From Anaerosoma tenue (GTDB lineage: Bacteria; Actinomycetota; Coriobacteriia; Anaerosomatales; Anaerosomataceae): a stretch of 64,000 nucleotides of DNA. A program made the translations under genes and the position numbers. Positions 52,369-60,974 of this stretch are shown here, piece by piece (the first letter of the stretch is position 1; each line of letters opens with the position of its first letter). The stretch lies in the NCBI RefSeq assembly GCF_023161965.1, contig NZ_JALNTY010000001.1, forward strand, positions 372,001 to 436,000, given 5' to 3'. Under the pieces are notes generated by a model that was not told the DNA's origin, made no database searches, and was given only the letters and a program-made list of their open reading frames with translations.

Positions 52369-53576
52369 TCGACGTCAGCGCCTCCGAGCAGGCGCGCGAG
52401 GCGATCAGCGATCTCCCGCGCGATGACGCGCTTGGAGAGCATCGGCAGCCACTCAACACCATCGCGTGTCACGAACGCGACGCGATTAGCGTCGGTGCCG
52501 AAGCCGAGTGCGGGGTCGCTCACGTCGTTGGCCACCACCAGATCGCAGCGCTTCGCCTCGAGCTTGTGCCGGGCGTTGCTCTCCACATCCGATGTCTCCG
52601 CCGCGAAGCCCACGAGCACGGGACGCTCCTGGCGCGCTCCGAGCTCGGCCAGGATATCGGGATTCCGCACGAGAGCGATAGCCTCGGGAGCGGCGGTCTT
52701 CTTGATCTTGCCTCGAGCGACCTCCGCGGGACGGAAGTCAGCAACAGCGGCCGAGGCCACCACCGCATCCACGTCCTCGGCGCGCTCCATCACGGCGGCG
52801 TGCATCTGGAGCGCGGTCTGCACGCGCACGACCTCCACCCCGAAGGGGTCGGCCAGATGCGTGGGGCCCGTCACCAACGTTACCCGGGCGCCCCTGCGTG
52901 CCGCCTCATCAGCGATGGCGAACCCCGTCTTGCCCGACGAACGGTTGCCGATGTACCGAACGGGGTCGATCGGCTCCTGCGTGCCGCCGGCCGTCACCAG
53001 GATGTGCCGCCCGGCGAGGTCCTGCGCCCGTTCGGCCTCAGCCATCACGGCTTCGGCGATGGCCTCCACCGGCGCGAGACGTCCCTCGCCCACGTCACCG
53101 CAGGCGAGCTCGCCGCTCTCCGGCTCCACGAACACCACGCCGCGGTCGCGCAGCCGATCCACGTTCTCCTGCGTGGCCTCGTCGCGCCACATGTGCACGT
53201 TCATCGCCGGCGCCATCACGATCGGCGCCTCCGTGGCGAGCGCAGCGGTGGTGAGCAGGTCGTCGGCCCTCCCCTGCGCGATCTTGGCGATCACGTTGGC
53301 GGTGCACGGCGCGATCACGAACACGTCGGCTTCCTCGGCAAGGGAGATGTGGTGCACCGGCGCCGAGGGGTCGTCCTCCCACAACGACGCCGCCACGGGC
53401 TCGTTCGTGAGCGTGCGGAACGTGAGCGGGGTGACGAAGCGCGTTGCCGCATCGGTCATCACTACCTTGACGCGGTAGCCGCGCTTCATGAGCGCGCGCA
53501 CCAGCTCGCAGCTCTTGTACGCGGCGATGCCGCCCGTCACGCCAACGAGCACGGTCGTCGTTCTCTCTCCGCTCAC
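52365..53576 (-). CDS. coaBC: Bifunctional phosphopantothenoylcysteine decarboxylase / phosphopantothenate-cysteine ligase CoaBC
   Basis: CoaBC makes 4'-phosphopantetheine for coenzyme A in two steps. The CoaC part has GVTGGIAAYKS, the active His in PVHHISL, and PAMNVHMW. A cysteine in GELACGDVGEGRL serves catalysis. The CoaB part begins ILVTAGGTQEPIDPVR with NRSSGKTG. The GTG at 53576 has AAGGAGG 5 bases upstream; longer frame is unsupported. It is 403 residues long and divergent from korA. Confidence 0.95.
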   Translation of the reverse strand: MSGERTTTVLVGVTGGIAAYKSCELVRALMKRGYRVKVVMTDAATRFVTPLTFRTLTNEPVAASLWEDDPSAPVHHISLAEEADVFVIAPCTANVIAKIAQGRADDLLTTAALATEAPIVMAPAMNVHMWRDEATQENVDRLRDRGVVFVEPESGELACGDVGEGRLAPVEAIAEAVMAEAERAQDLAGRHILVTAGGTQEPIDPVRYIGNRSSGKTGFAIADEAARRGARVTLVTGPTHLADPFGVEVVRVQTALQMHAAVMERAEDVDAVVASAAVADFRPAEVARGKIKKTAAPEAIALVRNPDILAELGARQERPVLVGFAAETSDVESNARHKLEAKRCDLVVANDVSDPALGFGTDANRVAFVTRDGVEWLPMLSKRVIAREIADRLARLLGGADVE

Positions 53577-53668
53577 ACTGCCTCCTTCCGCACCTCGCAG
53601 TATGCATCCTCGTCCGCCAGGGGTACAAAGGATAGCGTACCCGTACCCACCGTGAAGGAGGCTCACCC

Positions 53669-55456
53669 GTGCCACTTCCCCAGAAGGGCAGCGAGCTGCG
53701 TGTGAAGATCGGCGGCGCAGCAGGTCTGGGCATCAAGGCCGCAGGCCAAACGCTCGCGCGGGCGTTCGTGAACGCCGGACTCGAGGTCTTCGACCTCACC
53801 GAGTACCCATCGCTCATCCGCGGGGGTCACAACACCTACACCCTCAGGGTCAGCCCGAGGCCGATATCCAGTCACGTCGAGACCGTCGACGTCCTCATCG
53901 CCTTCGACCGCCAGACGGTCGACAAGCACCTCGACGAGGTCATCGACGGCGGCGCGGTGATCTTCGATCCCGAGGTCACCTCCACCGACGGGTGGCTTCC
54001 CAGCAACCGGATTCGCCCGGTCCCGGTGCCGCTCAAGAAGTTCGCCAAGGAAGCCGGCGGCCCGATCATGGCCAACACCGTGGCGCTCGGCGCCGCGCTC
54101 GGCCTGGTGCACTTCCCGCTCGACACGCTGGCTGAGTCGATCGCCGCGCAGTTCGCCCACAAGGCCGAGGAGATCACCGAGCAGAACATCGCCGCGGCGA
54201 CTGTTGGTCATGGATACGTCTCCAAGATGGCGGGCGACTTCTGGATGAAGGTCGAGGGCCTGCCCGATGCGCCGCGCCGCGTGCTCGTTGACGGTAACGA
54301 AGCCGTCGGCCTGGGTGCGCTCGCGGCAGGCATCGGCTTCTACGCCGCGTACCCGATGACGCCCGCCTCGTCGCTGCTGCACTTCATGGCCGCGCACGAA
54401 CGCGATGCGGGCGTGGTGGTGAAGCACACCGAAGACGAGCTTGCGGCGATGAACATGGTGGCCGGCGCGGCGTTCACCGGCGCCCGTTCGATGTGCGCCA
54501 CCTCCGGCGGCGGCTTCGCGCTGATGACGGAGGCGTTCGGCATGGCCGGCGTGAGCGAGAGCGCCGTGGTCGTGGGCGTGTTCACCCGCCCCGGACCGGC
54601 AACGGGGATGCCCACCTGGACCGAGCAGAGCGACCTGCGCTACGTGATCCACGCCGGCCAGGGCGAGTTCCCGCGCGTGGTGCTCGCCCCCGGTGACCAG
54701 ACCGACGCCTTCGACCTCTCCTGGAAGGCGTTCAACCTCGCCGACCAGCTGCAGACGCCGGTGATCATCCTCGGCGACAGCTACCTCTCGGACAACCGGC
54801 AGTCGGTGCCGTACTTCGACCTCGACGCGGTGATGGTGGACCGCGGCAAGCTCGTGGCCGAGGGTGATGTGGCCGACCACCCCGATGCCCTCGGCGAAGA
54901 CGGCGACTACCTGCGCTACAAGGTGGCCGACGACGGAGTGTCGCTCCGCGTGCTGCCGGGCGTGAAGGGCGCTACGCAGTTGATCAACTCGTACGAGCAC
55001 GACGAGTACGGCTGGGGCCAGAACGGCGAGATCGCCGCCGAGCGCACGGCCCAGAACGAGAAGCGGATGCGCAAGCTCCAGCTGGCGCGCAAACTCGTTC
55101 CGCCACCTGCGGTGTTCGGAGCGGATGTGGCCGAGGCGGACGTGGCGGTGCTCTTCTTCGGCACCACCAAGGGCCCGGTGCTCGAAGCGATGCGCTGGCT
55201 CGAACCCGACGGCGTGAAGGTGGCCGCGATGCAGGTGGTTACCGTGTGGCCGTTCCCTGCCGACGACGTGCGTGAGTTCCTCGGCGCGGCGAAGCGCACG
55301 GTGATCGTGGAGGGCAACTACACGGGTCAGCTCCAGGGCCTCGTGCGGGAACAGTGCCTCGTGGACGTGGACGACACGCTCCACCGCTACGACGGGCGGC
55401 CGTTCTCGCCCGAGATGGTCTACGCGAAGCTGAAGGAGGTGGCCGACAATGGTTAA
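53669..55456 (+). CDS. korA: 2-oxoacid:ferredoxin oxidoreductase, fused gamma-alpha subunit
   Basis: The 595-residue protein joins a gamma domain (about 1-190, KIGGAAGLGIKAAGQTLA) to an alpha domain (about 205-590, YPMTPASSLLHFMA, TSGGGFALMTEA). This is the layout of KorA-type 2-oxoacid oxidoreductases. With KorB it oxidises 2-oxoglutarate or a related 2-oxoacid to the CoA ester with ferredoxin. GTG 53669 follows AAGGAGG. It overlaps korB by eight bases. Substrate specificity is inferred from family, not proven. Confidence 0.92.
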   Translation: MPLPQKGSELRVKIGGAAGLGIKAAGQTLARAFVNAGLEVFDLTEYPSLIRGGHNTYTLRVSPRPISSHVETVDVLIAFDRQTVDKHLDEVIDGGAVIFDPEVTSTDGWLPSNRIRPVPVPLKKFAKEAGGPIMANTVALGAALGLVHFPLDTLAESIAAQFAHKAEEITEQNIAAATVGHGYVSKMAGDFWMKVEGLPDAPRRVLVDGNEAVGLGALAAGIGFYAAYPMTPASSLLHFMAAHERDAGVVVKHTEDELAAMNMVAGAAFTGARSMCATSGGGFALMTEAFGMAGVSESAVVVGVFTRPGPATGMPTWTEQSDLRYVIHAGQGEFPRVVLAPGDQTDAFDLSWKAFNLADQLQTPVIILGDSYLSDNRQSVPYFDLDAVMVDRGKLVAEGDVADHPDALGEDGDYLRYKVADDGVSLRVLPGVKGATQLINSYEHDEYGWGQNGEIAAERTAQNEKRMRKLQLARKLVPPPAVFGADVAEADVAVLFFGTTKGPVLEAMRWLEPDGVKVAAMQVVTVWPFPADDVREFLGAAKRTVIVEGNYTGQLQGLVREQCLVDVDDTLHRYDGRPFSPEMVYAKLKEVADNG

Positions 55457-56333
55457 GGTCGCGGACATCGAGCGCGCCCTCGAGCCCACGTGGTGCCCCG
55501 GATGTGGCAACCACATGATGTGGAAGGCGCTCAAGGAAGTCATCGAGGAGTCGGGCATGGGCTTCGAGGACTACGCGATGGTGTGGGGCATCGGCTGCCA
55601 CGGCAACGGCGCCGACTTCTACCGCTCGCAGGGCTTCCACGGCCTCCACGGCCGCGCCCTGCCGGTGGCCACGGGCATCGCGCTCTCCAATCCGAGCCTC
55701 AAGGTCATCGTGAGCATGGGCGACGGCGACGGCTACGGCATCGGCGGCAACCACTTCATCCACTCGGTCCGCCGGAACATCGACATGATGGCCATCTACC
55801 ACAACAACCAGATCTACGGCCTCACGACGGGCCAGGCGTCCCCCACCTCCGACCAGTTCATGCAGACGCCGAGCACGCCGGGCGGCGTGGTGGAGGAGCC
55901 TGTGAACCCGGTGGGCGTGGCGATCGCGCAGGGAGCCACGTTCGTGGCGCGCGGGTTCGCCGGCGACGTCGATCACCTGAAATCGCTCTACCGCCAGGCG
56001 CTCGACCACCACGGGTTCTCGCTCGTGGACGTCTACCAGCCGTGCGTGACGTGGAACAAGATCAACACCTTCAAGTGGTTCCGCGACCGCGTGTACAAGC
56101 TCGAGGAACTCGACGGCTACGACCCGTCAGACAGGACGATGGCATTCGAGACGTCGATGTCGACGTTCCACGAGCTCACCTGTGCGCCCGACGAGTGCAA
56201 GGTCCCCATCGGCGTGTTCTATCGCGAAGAGGAGACGTTCACCTACCAGGACGGGCTGCCGCAGCTCGACCGCCCGATGTGGAAGCATGCCGAGGAGCCA
56301 CGCGACATCTCCGAGATACTGGAGACGTACTAG
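55449..56333 (+). CDS. korB: 2-oxoacid:ferredoxin oxidoreductase, beta subunit
   Basis: The 294-residue beta subunit binds TPP and one [4Fe-4S] cluster. Ligand cysteines are in TWCPGCGNH and later HGLHGRALP and FETCAPDEC-like regions (C in ELTCAPDEC); the TPP motif is GDGDGYGIGGNHF. No separate delta (ferredoxin) subunit is encoded, so the pair is the two-subunit type. It overlaps korA by eight bases and ends 55 bases before the converging toxin gene. Confidence 0.94.
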   Translation: MVKVADIERALEPTWCPGCGNHMMWKALKEVIEESGMGFEDYAMVWGIGCHGNGADFYRSQGFHGLHGRALPVATGIALSNPSLKVIVSMGDGDGYGIGGNHFIHSVRRNIDMMAIYHNNQIYGLTTGQASPTSDQFMQTPSTPGGVVEEPVNPVGVAIAQGATFVARGFAGDVDHLKSLYRQALDHHGFSLVDVYQPCVTWNKINTFKWFRDRVYKLEELDGYDPSDRTMAFETSMSTFHELTCAPDECKVPIGVFYREEETFTYQDGLPQLDRPMWKHAEEPRDISEILETY

Positions 56334-56388
56334 TGGGCCGTGCCGGGGTGACGGGTACTACGTAGTCCTCGCAGGGGGCCCTCGCCGC

Positions 56389-56790
56389 CTACCCGATCAG
56401 CGTCACCCCGGGAAACGCTGCGTGCGCTCGTCTGTCAGCAGAGTAGAGAGGGACGCCGAGCAATGATGCTATCGCCGGCGCACACGCGTCGTACACGTCG
56501 CAGCCAAGCACGCTGGCCTGCCGGAGCGTCTCGGCCAGGACTGGAGCGATCGGCGGCACCGTGATGAGCCCTGCCCGCTCGAAGAACCCCAGTACTTCGC
56601 GGGCAGCCACATCATCAGCCTTGCGATGTACTGTGCGCAGGACCTCGTACACGAACAGGTCGGGAACGACAAGCTTCGCGTCACCGGCGGCCGCCCGCTT
56701 CAGGAGTGCGAGCGCCTCTTCCCGCCCTGACTCCGGCACGAACCACTTCACGCCAACAGAGGCGTCCAGCACGACAAGACGATCAGCCAT
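56389..56790 (-). CDS. PIN-domain toxin (VapC-like)
   Basis: The 133-residue PIN nuclease has the acidic set expected for metal-dependent RNA cleavage: D9 in VVLDASVGVKWF, E in FVYEVLR, D in GCDVYDACA, and the final SADRR. It should be the toxin of a type II system, cutting specific RNAs when free. ATG 56790 overlaps the antitoxin gene by eight bases; five extra upstream residues are unlikely. Its RNA target is unknown. Confidence 0.9.
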   Translation of the reverse strand: MADRLVVLDASVGVKWFVPESGREEALALLKRAAAGDAKLVVPDLFVYEVLRTVHRKADDVAAREVLGFFERAGLITVPPIAPVLAETLRQASVLGCDVYDACAPAIASLLGVPLYSADRRAHAAFPGVTLIG

Positions 56791-57112
56791 CTGAGCGGTC
56801 CGCACGGTCCTCGATGATGCGCCTCACGACCTCTGCATCGCTTGCACCCTCGGGCGCACGGCGCAAACCGACCAGGAACTCGCTCCCGCCGACCTCTGGC
56901 AGCCGATCGCTCTGTGGCCAACGGGCCGCAACCCGATCCGCGATCGCTATCGCCTGCTCCACTCCGGCGCGCCGATCCCATTCGGCCCTGGCGGCAACGT
57001 ACTCCGCCAGGGCCTCCTGCACGATCGAACTCCTGCTGCGCCCAAGCGTCTCCGCGTCGGCGTCCACCTGCTCGAGCAGCTCGTCAGGGATATACACGTT
57101 CACCTTGGCCAC
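56783..57112 (-). CDS. Ribbon-helix-helix (CopG-like) antitoxin
   Basis: The 109-residue protein starts with a ribbon-helix-helix DNA-binding domain (KVNVYIPDELLEQVDADA, then GRSRSSIVQEALAEYV), followed by a variable C-terminal region that should wrap the PIN toxin. GTG 57112 has GGAGG about 4 bases upstream. It precedes the toxin gene and overlaps it by 8 bases. Two 11-base palindromes just upstream are probable operators for autoregulation. Confidence 0.88.
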   Translation of the reverse strand: MAKVNVYIPDELLEQVDADAETLGRSRSSIVQEALAEYVAARAEWDRRAGVEQAIAIADRVAARWPQSDRLPEVGGSEFLVGLRRAPEGASDAEVVRRIIEDRADRSDG

Positions 57113-57123
57113 GACGCCTCCAG

Positions 57124-57148
57124 AGGTACTACCTTCCAGGTACTACCT
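57124..57148. promoter_or_regulatory. Double-palindrome operator of the toxin-antitoxin pair
   Basis: AGGTACTACCT occurs twice, at 57124-57134 and 57138-57148. Each copy is a palindrome around a central C, and the centres are 14 bases apart. The sites begin 12 bases before the antitoxin start codon, fitting cooperative binding by a ribbon-helix-helix antitoxin. Confidence 0.8.
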
Positions 57149-57192
57149 CTGCATCGTACATGTGCACGACGGCGTCAGCAACGCGCGGGGAC

Positions 57193-58428
57193 TTACAGCA
57201 TCGTGTCCCACCAGTCGGCCAGGTGTGCCGCATGGTGACCGCGGATCATCACGATGTGGTTCCCCAGCGGCGTGTGCAGCAGATCGCTCACGGCGCCGTC
57301 GGTAAGCGCGATGTCCACCTGCGTGCGGCACAGGTTCTCCGCATCCCCGCGTGCCACGATCTCGCCCTCGGCCAGCCACAGCGCCTCCATCTCCGCGCCG
57401 CCGATGCGGAGCACGGTGACCGGGCCGAGCGGCAGATCGCCCTGGATGCCCACGCCCTGCCCCGACTCGAAGTGCGAGCGCAACCGGTAACGCTCAAGCA
57501 TCCCGCGCGCAATGGTGCAGTGCGCGAGTTTGAGAGTATCCGCCGTCTCATCGAGTTCCGAGGGGTTCGCCATCCATGGCAACTCGCCCGTGAGCAGGTT
57601 GGCCCACAGCATGCCCACGGTACTCACGAGGTCGCCCTCACACCCGGCCATCACACCGGCGTCGGTGAGCGCCGAGAGCGCGAAGCAGCCTGTGGTCTCT
57701 CGCGACACCAGCAGGTCAAAGCAGCGGAGGGAGACCGCGTCGAGGTCGTACCGCTCAACGAGGGCCTCCATCGCCGACGTCACTCGCGCCACGTCGGCAA
57801 GATCCCCGGGGGTCGGCTCGACACATCCGGTCGAGTCGCCCGAGAGCGAGGCCACGCCGGCTTCGACGGTATCGGCGGAGACCGCATCGATCTCCGCCTC
57901 CAACTCGTCCATGCCGATGGCGATCACTGTGGGTCCCCACGTCTCACGCACCACGTCGGCATCCGGCGAGCTTGCCACGAGCCAGTCGGACGGCTCCCCC
58001 ACCAGACCCACGCGGGTGTCGAGCAACCGCATCCGCACCGTCACGTCCGCGATGGCGGCCTCAAGCGTTGCCAGCCCCGCCTCGTCCTGCGGGCCGCGGA
58101 CGAAGACGATGCGGCCCGGCACGCCGTCCTGCTGCAACCGCGCGAGCACCTCGAGCGACGCCGGGAGCGAGTTGTTGCCCGGATGGGCCACCAGCACCAC
58201 CGGCTCGCCTGCTCTGAACACGCTGCGCCTCGCCTGCAGGTCGAGCAGGGTCCGCTCCGTGCCGCCGGTGGCCATCACGTACACCAGCGGCGCGGGGTCT
58301 TCGAACCCCTCGGCAGATACGCGCTCTCCACCGCGCGAGCCGAGTTCGGCCATGAGGTCGGCGATGACGCTCTCGTTCTGCCCCGCCCCGCCGAACGGCG
58401 GTATCACCGGCGTGTAGAGGAACCGCAT
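57193..58428 (-). CDS. L-fucose/L-arabinose isomerase-like protein
   Basis: The 411-residue protein resembles the fucose isomerase superfamily. The pattern LRCFDLL, ETTGCFALSALTDAGVMAGC, CEGDLVSTVGMLWANLLTGE and a C-terminal segment with HFESGQGVG and GPVTVLRIGG matches the active-site half of these ketol isomerases. The first half, with VYVMATGGTERTLLDL, fits the N-terminal Rossmann-like domain. It is isolated, with no sugar operon around it, so the substrate is unknown. ATG 58428 is supported only by the open frame. Confidence 0.7.
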   Translation of the reverse strand: MRFLYTPVIPPFGGAGQNESVIADLMAELGSRGGERVSAEGFEDPAPLVYVMATGGTERTLLDLQARRSVFRAGEPVVLVAHPGNNSLPASLEVLARLQQDGVPGRIVFVRGPQDEAGLATLEAAIADVTVRMRLLDTRVGLVGEPSDWLVASSPDADVVRETWGPTVIAIGMDELEAEIDAVSADTVEAGVASLSGDSTGCVEPTPGDLADVARVTSAMEALVERYDLDAVSLRCFDLLVSRETTGCFALSALTDAGVMAGCEGDLVSTVGMLWANLLTGELPWMANPSELDETADTLKLAHCTIARGMLERYRLRSHFESGQGVGIQGDLPLGPVTVLRIGGAEMEALWLAEGEIVARGDAENLCRTQVDIALTDGAVSDLLHTPLGNHIVMIRGHHAAHLADWWDTML

Positions 58429-58537
58429 GCGATCGAACCTCCCGGGTGGTGGTGTATGTCACCAAGAGGATACCCTGCTCCAGCCTCCGCATGAGATATC
58501 CTCGGTAACGTAAGGCCCTCTCGATCACGGAGCCGGG

Positions 58538-59623
58538 ATGCTGCGGGTCATCATCGCGTTCGCGCTGACACTGACGCTCCTCACGGGGTGCGGCACGATG
58601 CTGCCCGATGGCGTGATCTACCCCTCGATCACTCCCGATGAGACCATCAGCGCGGTCCACACCGTGGCGGTCTCCTTCACGTTCGAGCGGCAGCCCGTGG
58701 AGTTCACCCTGACCGTCGACGGAGGGCTTTACGCCGGCGCCGCGGCGGCCGACAAGGAGGTCATCCGCTTCGGCAATGCGCGGGCCAACGACTGGATCGA
58801 GGACTACTTCCCCGCATTCATCACCGAGCCGCATCAGCAAGCGTTCTACGACTCGCTCCTTGCCGCCTTCCGTTCCATACGCGACCAGCGCGGCCTCGAT
58901 GCCGACCGGTATGCCGAGATGCTCACGGCCTACGTGCAGTCGATCACCTACCGGGTGGACCCGGATGATCTCTCCCCCAAGTTCCCGGTGGAGACCTTCG
59001 TGGAGAGTGCGGGCGACTGCGACGACAAGACGCTCCTGCTCGCCGCTCTGCTCGCCCGCGAGGGCTACGACGTCGCGGTGCTCATGTTCGAACCCGAGCA
59101 GCATGTGGCGCTCGGCATACGCGCCGACGGGATCACCTATGACGACACCGGCTACGCGTACGTTGAGACGACCGTGCCCGGCTACATCGGCCAGGTGCCG
59201 GAGAGCCTCGAAGGCGGCATCGCGCTCGAGAGCGAGCCGCGCGTGTTCAGGATCGATGGAGGCCCGGCCGAGTACACGGCCGGCCCACAGGTAGCAGCGA
59301 TCCTCGATGCGCGAGCACGAGCCGTGGCCGAGGCGGAAGACCTCGCCGGGATGATCGAGGAGGCCGATGGCGCCCTTGCCGAGCTCGAGGCGTCGGTGCG
59401 CTCGTCGTACGACGACCTGCAGCGCCTCAAGGCGACCGGCGCGTATACGCAGTACAACGCGCAGGTGGACGGCTATAACGCCCTTGTGGCCGAGTACAAC
59501 CGCGCCATCCAGGAGCGCAACGACCTGGCCGCGCGGCATAACGAACTCGCCGCCATCGACCGCGCTGTTGCCGACGGCGCATCCGACAGGGCGGGCACCT
59601 ACGCGACGATCGGATCGTTCTAG
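58538..59623 (+). CDS. Lipoprotein with transglutaminase-like domain and helical tail
   Basis: The 361-residue protein has a lipoprotein signal (LLTGC, Cys at about 18). The middle domain carries the cysteine-protease-like Cys of transglutaminase folds in AGDCDDKTLLLAALL and His in PEQHVALG, with a later Asp in DDTGYAYVET. A C-terminal helical tail (about 250-345) is rich in Ala, Glu and Tyr/Asn and looks coiled-coil. It may process or cross-link cell-surface peptides; the target is unknown. ATG 58538 fits the signal peptide. Confidence 0.78.
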   Translation: MLRVIIAFALTLTLLTGCGTMLPDGVIYPSITPDETISAVHTVAVSFTFERQPVEFTLTVDGGLYAGAAAADKEVIRFGNARANDWIEDYFPAFITEPHQQAFYDSLLAAFRSIRDQRGLDADRYAEMLTAYVQSITYRVDPDDLSPKFPVETFVESAGDCDDKTLLLAALLAREGYDVAVLMFEPEQHVALGIRADGITYDDTGYAYVETTVPGYIGQVPESLEGGIALESEPRVFRIDGGPAEYTAGPQVAAILDARARAVAEAEDLAGMIEEADGALAELEASVRSSYDDLQRLKATGAYTQYNAQVDGYNALVAEYNRAIQERNDLAARHNELAAIDRAVADGASDRAGTYATIGSF

Positions 59624-59711
59624 GCCGTTTCGCCCCGCGCACGCCCATGCGCCCCGTTGCGCATGTCGCTGCTGGGTATCATCTACGGTGTCCCCGATAC
59701 ATGGAGGTCTC

Positions 59712-60224
59712 ATGACGCAAGTACTCATGGTGATCGCCCCTGAGGTGTTCCGCGACGAGGAGTACGCCCACCCCAGGGAAGTGCTCGAATCCCGCGGCGC
59801 CACGGTCGTCACTGCCAGCAGGTCGGCCGGCGTCTGCCAGGGCAAGCTCGGTATGACCGTCGAGGCCACCGTCTCGCTCGCCGACGTCGAGGCGGCCGAC
59901 TATGACGCCGTGGTCTTCGTGGGCGGCGGAGGCGCGCAGGTCTACTTCGACGACCCCGTGGCCCACGCCCTCGCACAGGAAGCGGATCGCCTCGGCCGCG
60001 TGGTGGCGGCCATCTGCATAGCGCCGTCAGTGCTCGCCCACGCGCGGCTGCTCCACGGCGTCCGCGCCACCGCGTTCCCCTCCCAGAAAGAAGATCTCGC
60101 CGAGCATGGCGCCATCTGGACCGATGGTCCGGTGGAAGTAGACGGCAGGATCGTCACCGCGAACGGGCCGGACGCCGCGTATGACTTCGGGCTAGCCATA
60201 AGCGAGGCGCTCGGACTACCCTGA
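59712..60224 (+). CDS. DJ-1/PfpI family protein
   Basis: The 170-residue protein has the class I glutamine amidotransferase-like fold, with the nucleophile Cys in AAICIAPSVLA and Glu in VIAPEVFRDEE. Members include intracellular proteases, deglycases and isonitrile hydratases; which applies is not clear. ATG 59712 follows GGAGG by 5 bases. It precedes rubrerythrin by 31 bases, so a stress-response grouping is plausible. Confidence 0.88.
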   Translation: MTQVLMVIAPEVFRDEEYAHPREVLESRGATVVTASRSAGVCQGKLGMTVEATVSLADVEAADYDAVVFVGGGGAQVYFDDPVAHALAQEADRLGRVVAAICIAPSVLAHARLLHGVRATAFPSQKEDLAEHGAIWTDGPVEVDGRIVTANGPDAAYDFGLAISEALGLP

Positions 60225-60255
60225 CGGTACTGCCCCATCACGAGAGGAGCACGAT

Positions 60256-60792
60256 ATGCAGCTCAACATCTACCGGTGCCGCATCTGCGGCGAGGTCTAC
60301 CTCGGCTACGAATCGCCGGAGAACTGTCCTTTCTGCGGCGCGCACGGGGAGTTCCTCGAGGAGCCCGACAAGTACACGCCCGACATCAACGATGTCCAGC
60401 TCACCGAGACCGAGCGCGCCGACCTTGAGACCTCGATCGAGCTTGAGACCAGCAACTGCCGCTTCTACCTCGGCATGGCGCAGCGCAAGGACAACGATCC
60501 GCTGCGCGCCACGTACAAGCGTCTGGCCAAGGTCGAGGCCGAGCACTGCGAGGTGTTCTCGGACATCCTCGGCGTTGACGAACCCGAGGACCTCATGGAG
60601 CCGGGCGAGACCACGGGGTCGTGGGCGAGCGACATCGAGGAGTCGCTGAAGCGCGAGAACCGGGCGTCAGCGCTCTACAAGTCGTTCGCCGAGCGGGCCA
60701 CCAACGAGCGTCTCAAGGAGGTATGGAACGCCATCTCCGACGTGGAGACCGACCACATCACGCTCGACGAGCTTGCGAAGACGTACGTGTAG
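60256..60792 (+). CDS. Rubrerythrin-type protein with N-terminal rubredoxin-like domain
   Basis: The 178-residue protein starts with a rubredoxin-like iron site (YRCRICGEVY and NCPFCGAHG), then a ferritin-like diiron domain with ETSNCRFYLG, KVEAEHCEVF, KRENRASALY and DVETDHITLD. Rubrerythrin reduces peroxide in anaerobes. The rubredoxin domain is N-terminal, opposite to classical rubrerythrin. An AGGAG sequence precedes the ATG. The region after its stop holds the repeat and terminator structures described below. Confidence 0.9.
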   Translation: MQLNIYRCRICGEVYLGYESPENCPFCGAHGEFLEEPDKYTPDINDVQLTETERADLETSIELETSNCRFYLGMAQRKDNDPLRATYKRLAKVEAEHCEVFSDILGVDEPEDLMEPGETTGSWASDIEESLKRENRASALYKSFAERATNERLKEVWNAISDVETDHITLDELAKTYV

Positions 60793-60815
60793 ACATATGT
60801 GAATTCGCTGAGGGT

Positions 60816-60876
60816 ATCCCTCGGCTCTGTCCTCGGGACACCGAAGTACGTCGGCATCCCTTGGCTCTGTCCTCGG
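60816..60876. repeat. Direct repeat pair of 21 bases, 40 bases apart
   Basis: Copies at 60816-60836 and 60856-60876 begin ATCCCTYGGCTCTGTCC and continue identically to CTCGG, differing at one base (C or T). They are exactly 40 bases apart. Their role is unknown; they overlap the inverted repeat and lie just before the terminator hairpin. Confidence 0.8.
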
Positions 60877-60941
60877 AAAGCCGCCTCGACTGAGGCGGCT
60901 TTCCTACGAAAGGATCGCCTCCGGGATGCCGACGTACTTCG
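60842..60941. repeat. Perfect 19-base inverted repeat enclosing a hairpin
   Basis: CGAAGTACGTCGGCATCCC at 60842-60860 is the exact reverse complement of 60923-60941. The 62-base centre contains a separate terminator hairpin and one direct-repeat copy. It lies between rubrerythrin and the converging ABC permease gene. It could be a bidirectional terminator, a REP-like element or a mobile-element remnant. Confidence 0.8.
60877..60902. terminator. Terminator hairpin between converging genes
   Basis: An 11-bp perfect stem (AAAGCCGCCTC with GAGGCGGCTTT) surrounds the loop GACT and has A- and T-runs at its ends. It could terminate the rubrerythrin transcript from one side and the ABC operon from the other. 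Confidence 0.7.
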
Positions 60942-60974
60942 CAACACCGCCTGTAGCCACACCCGGTGAACGCC

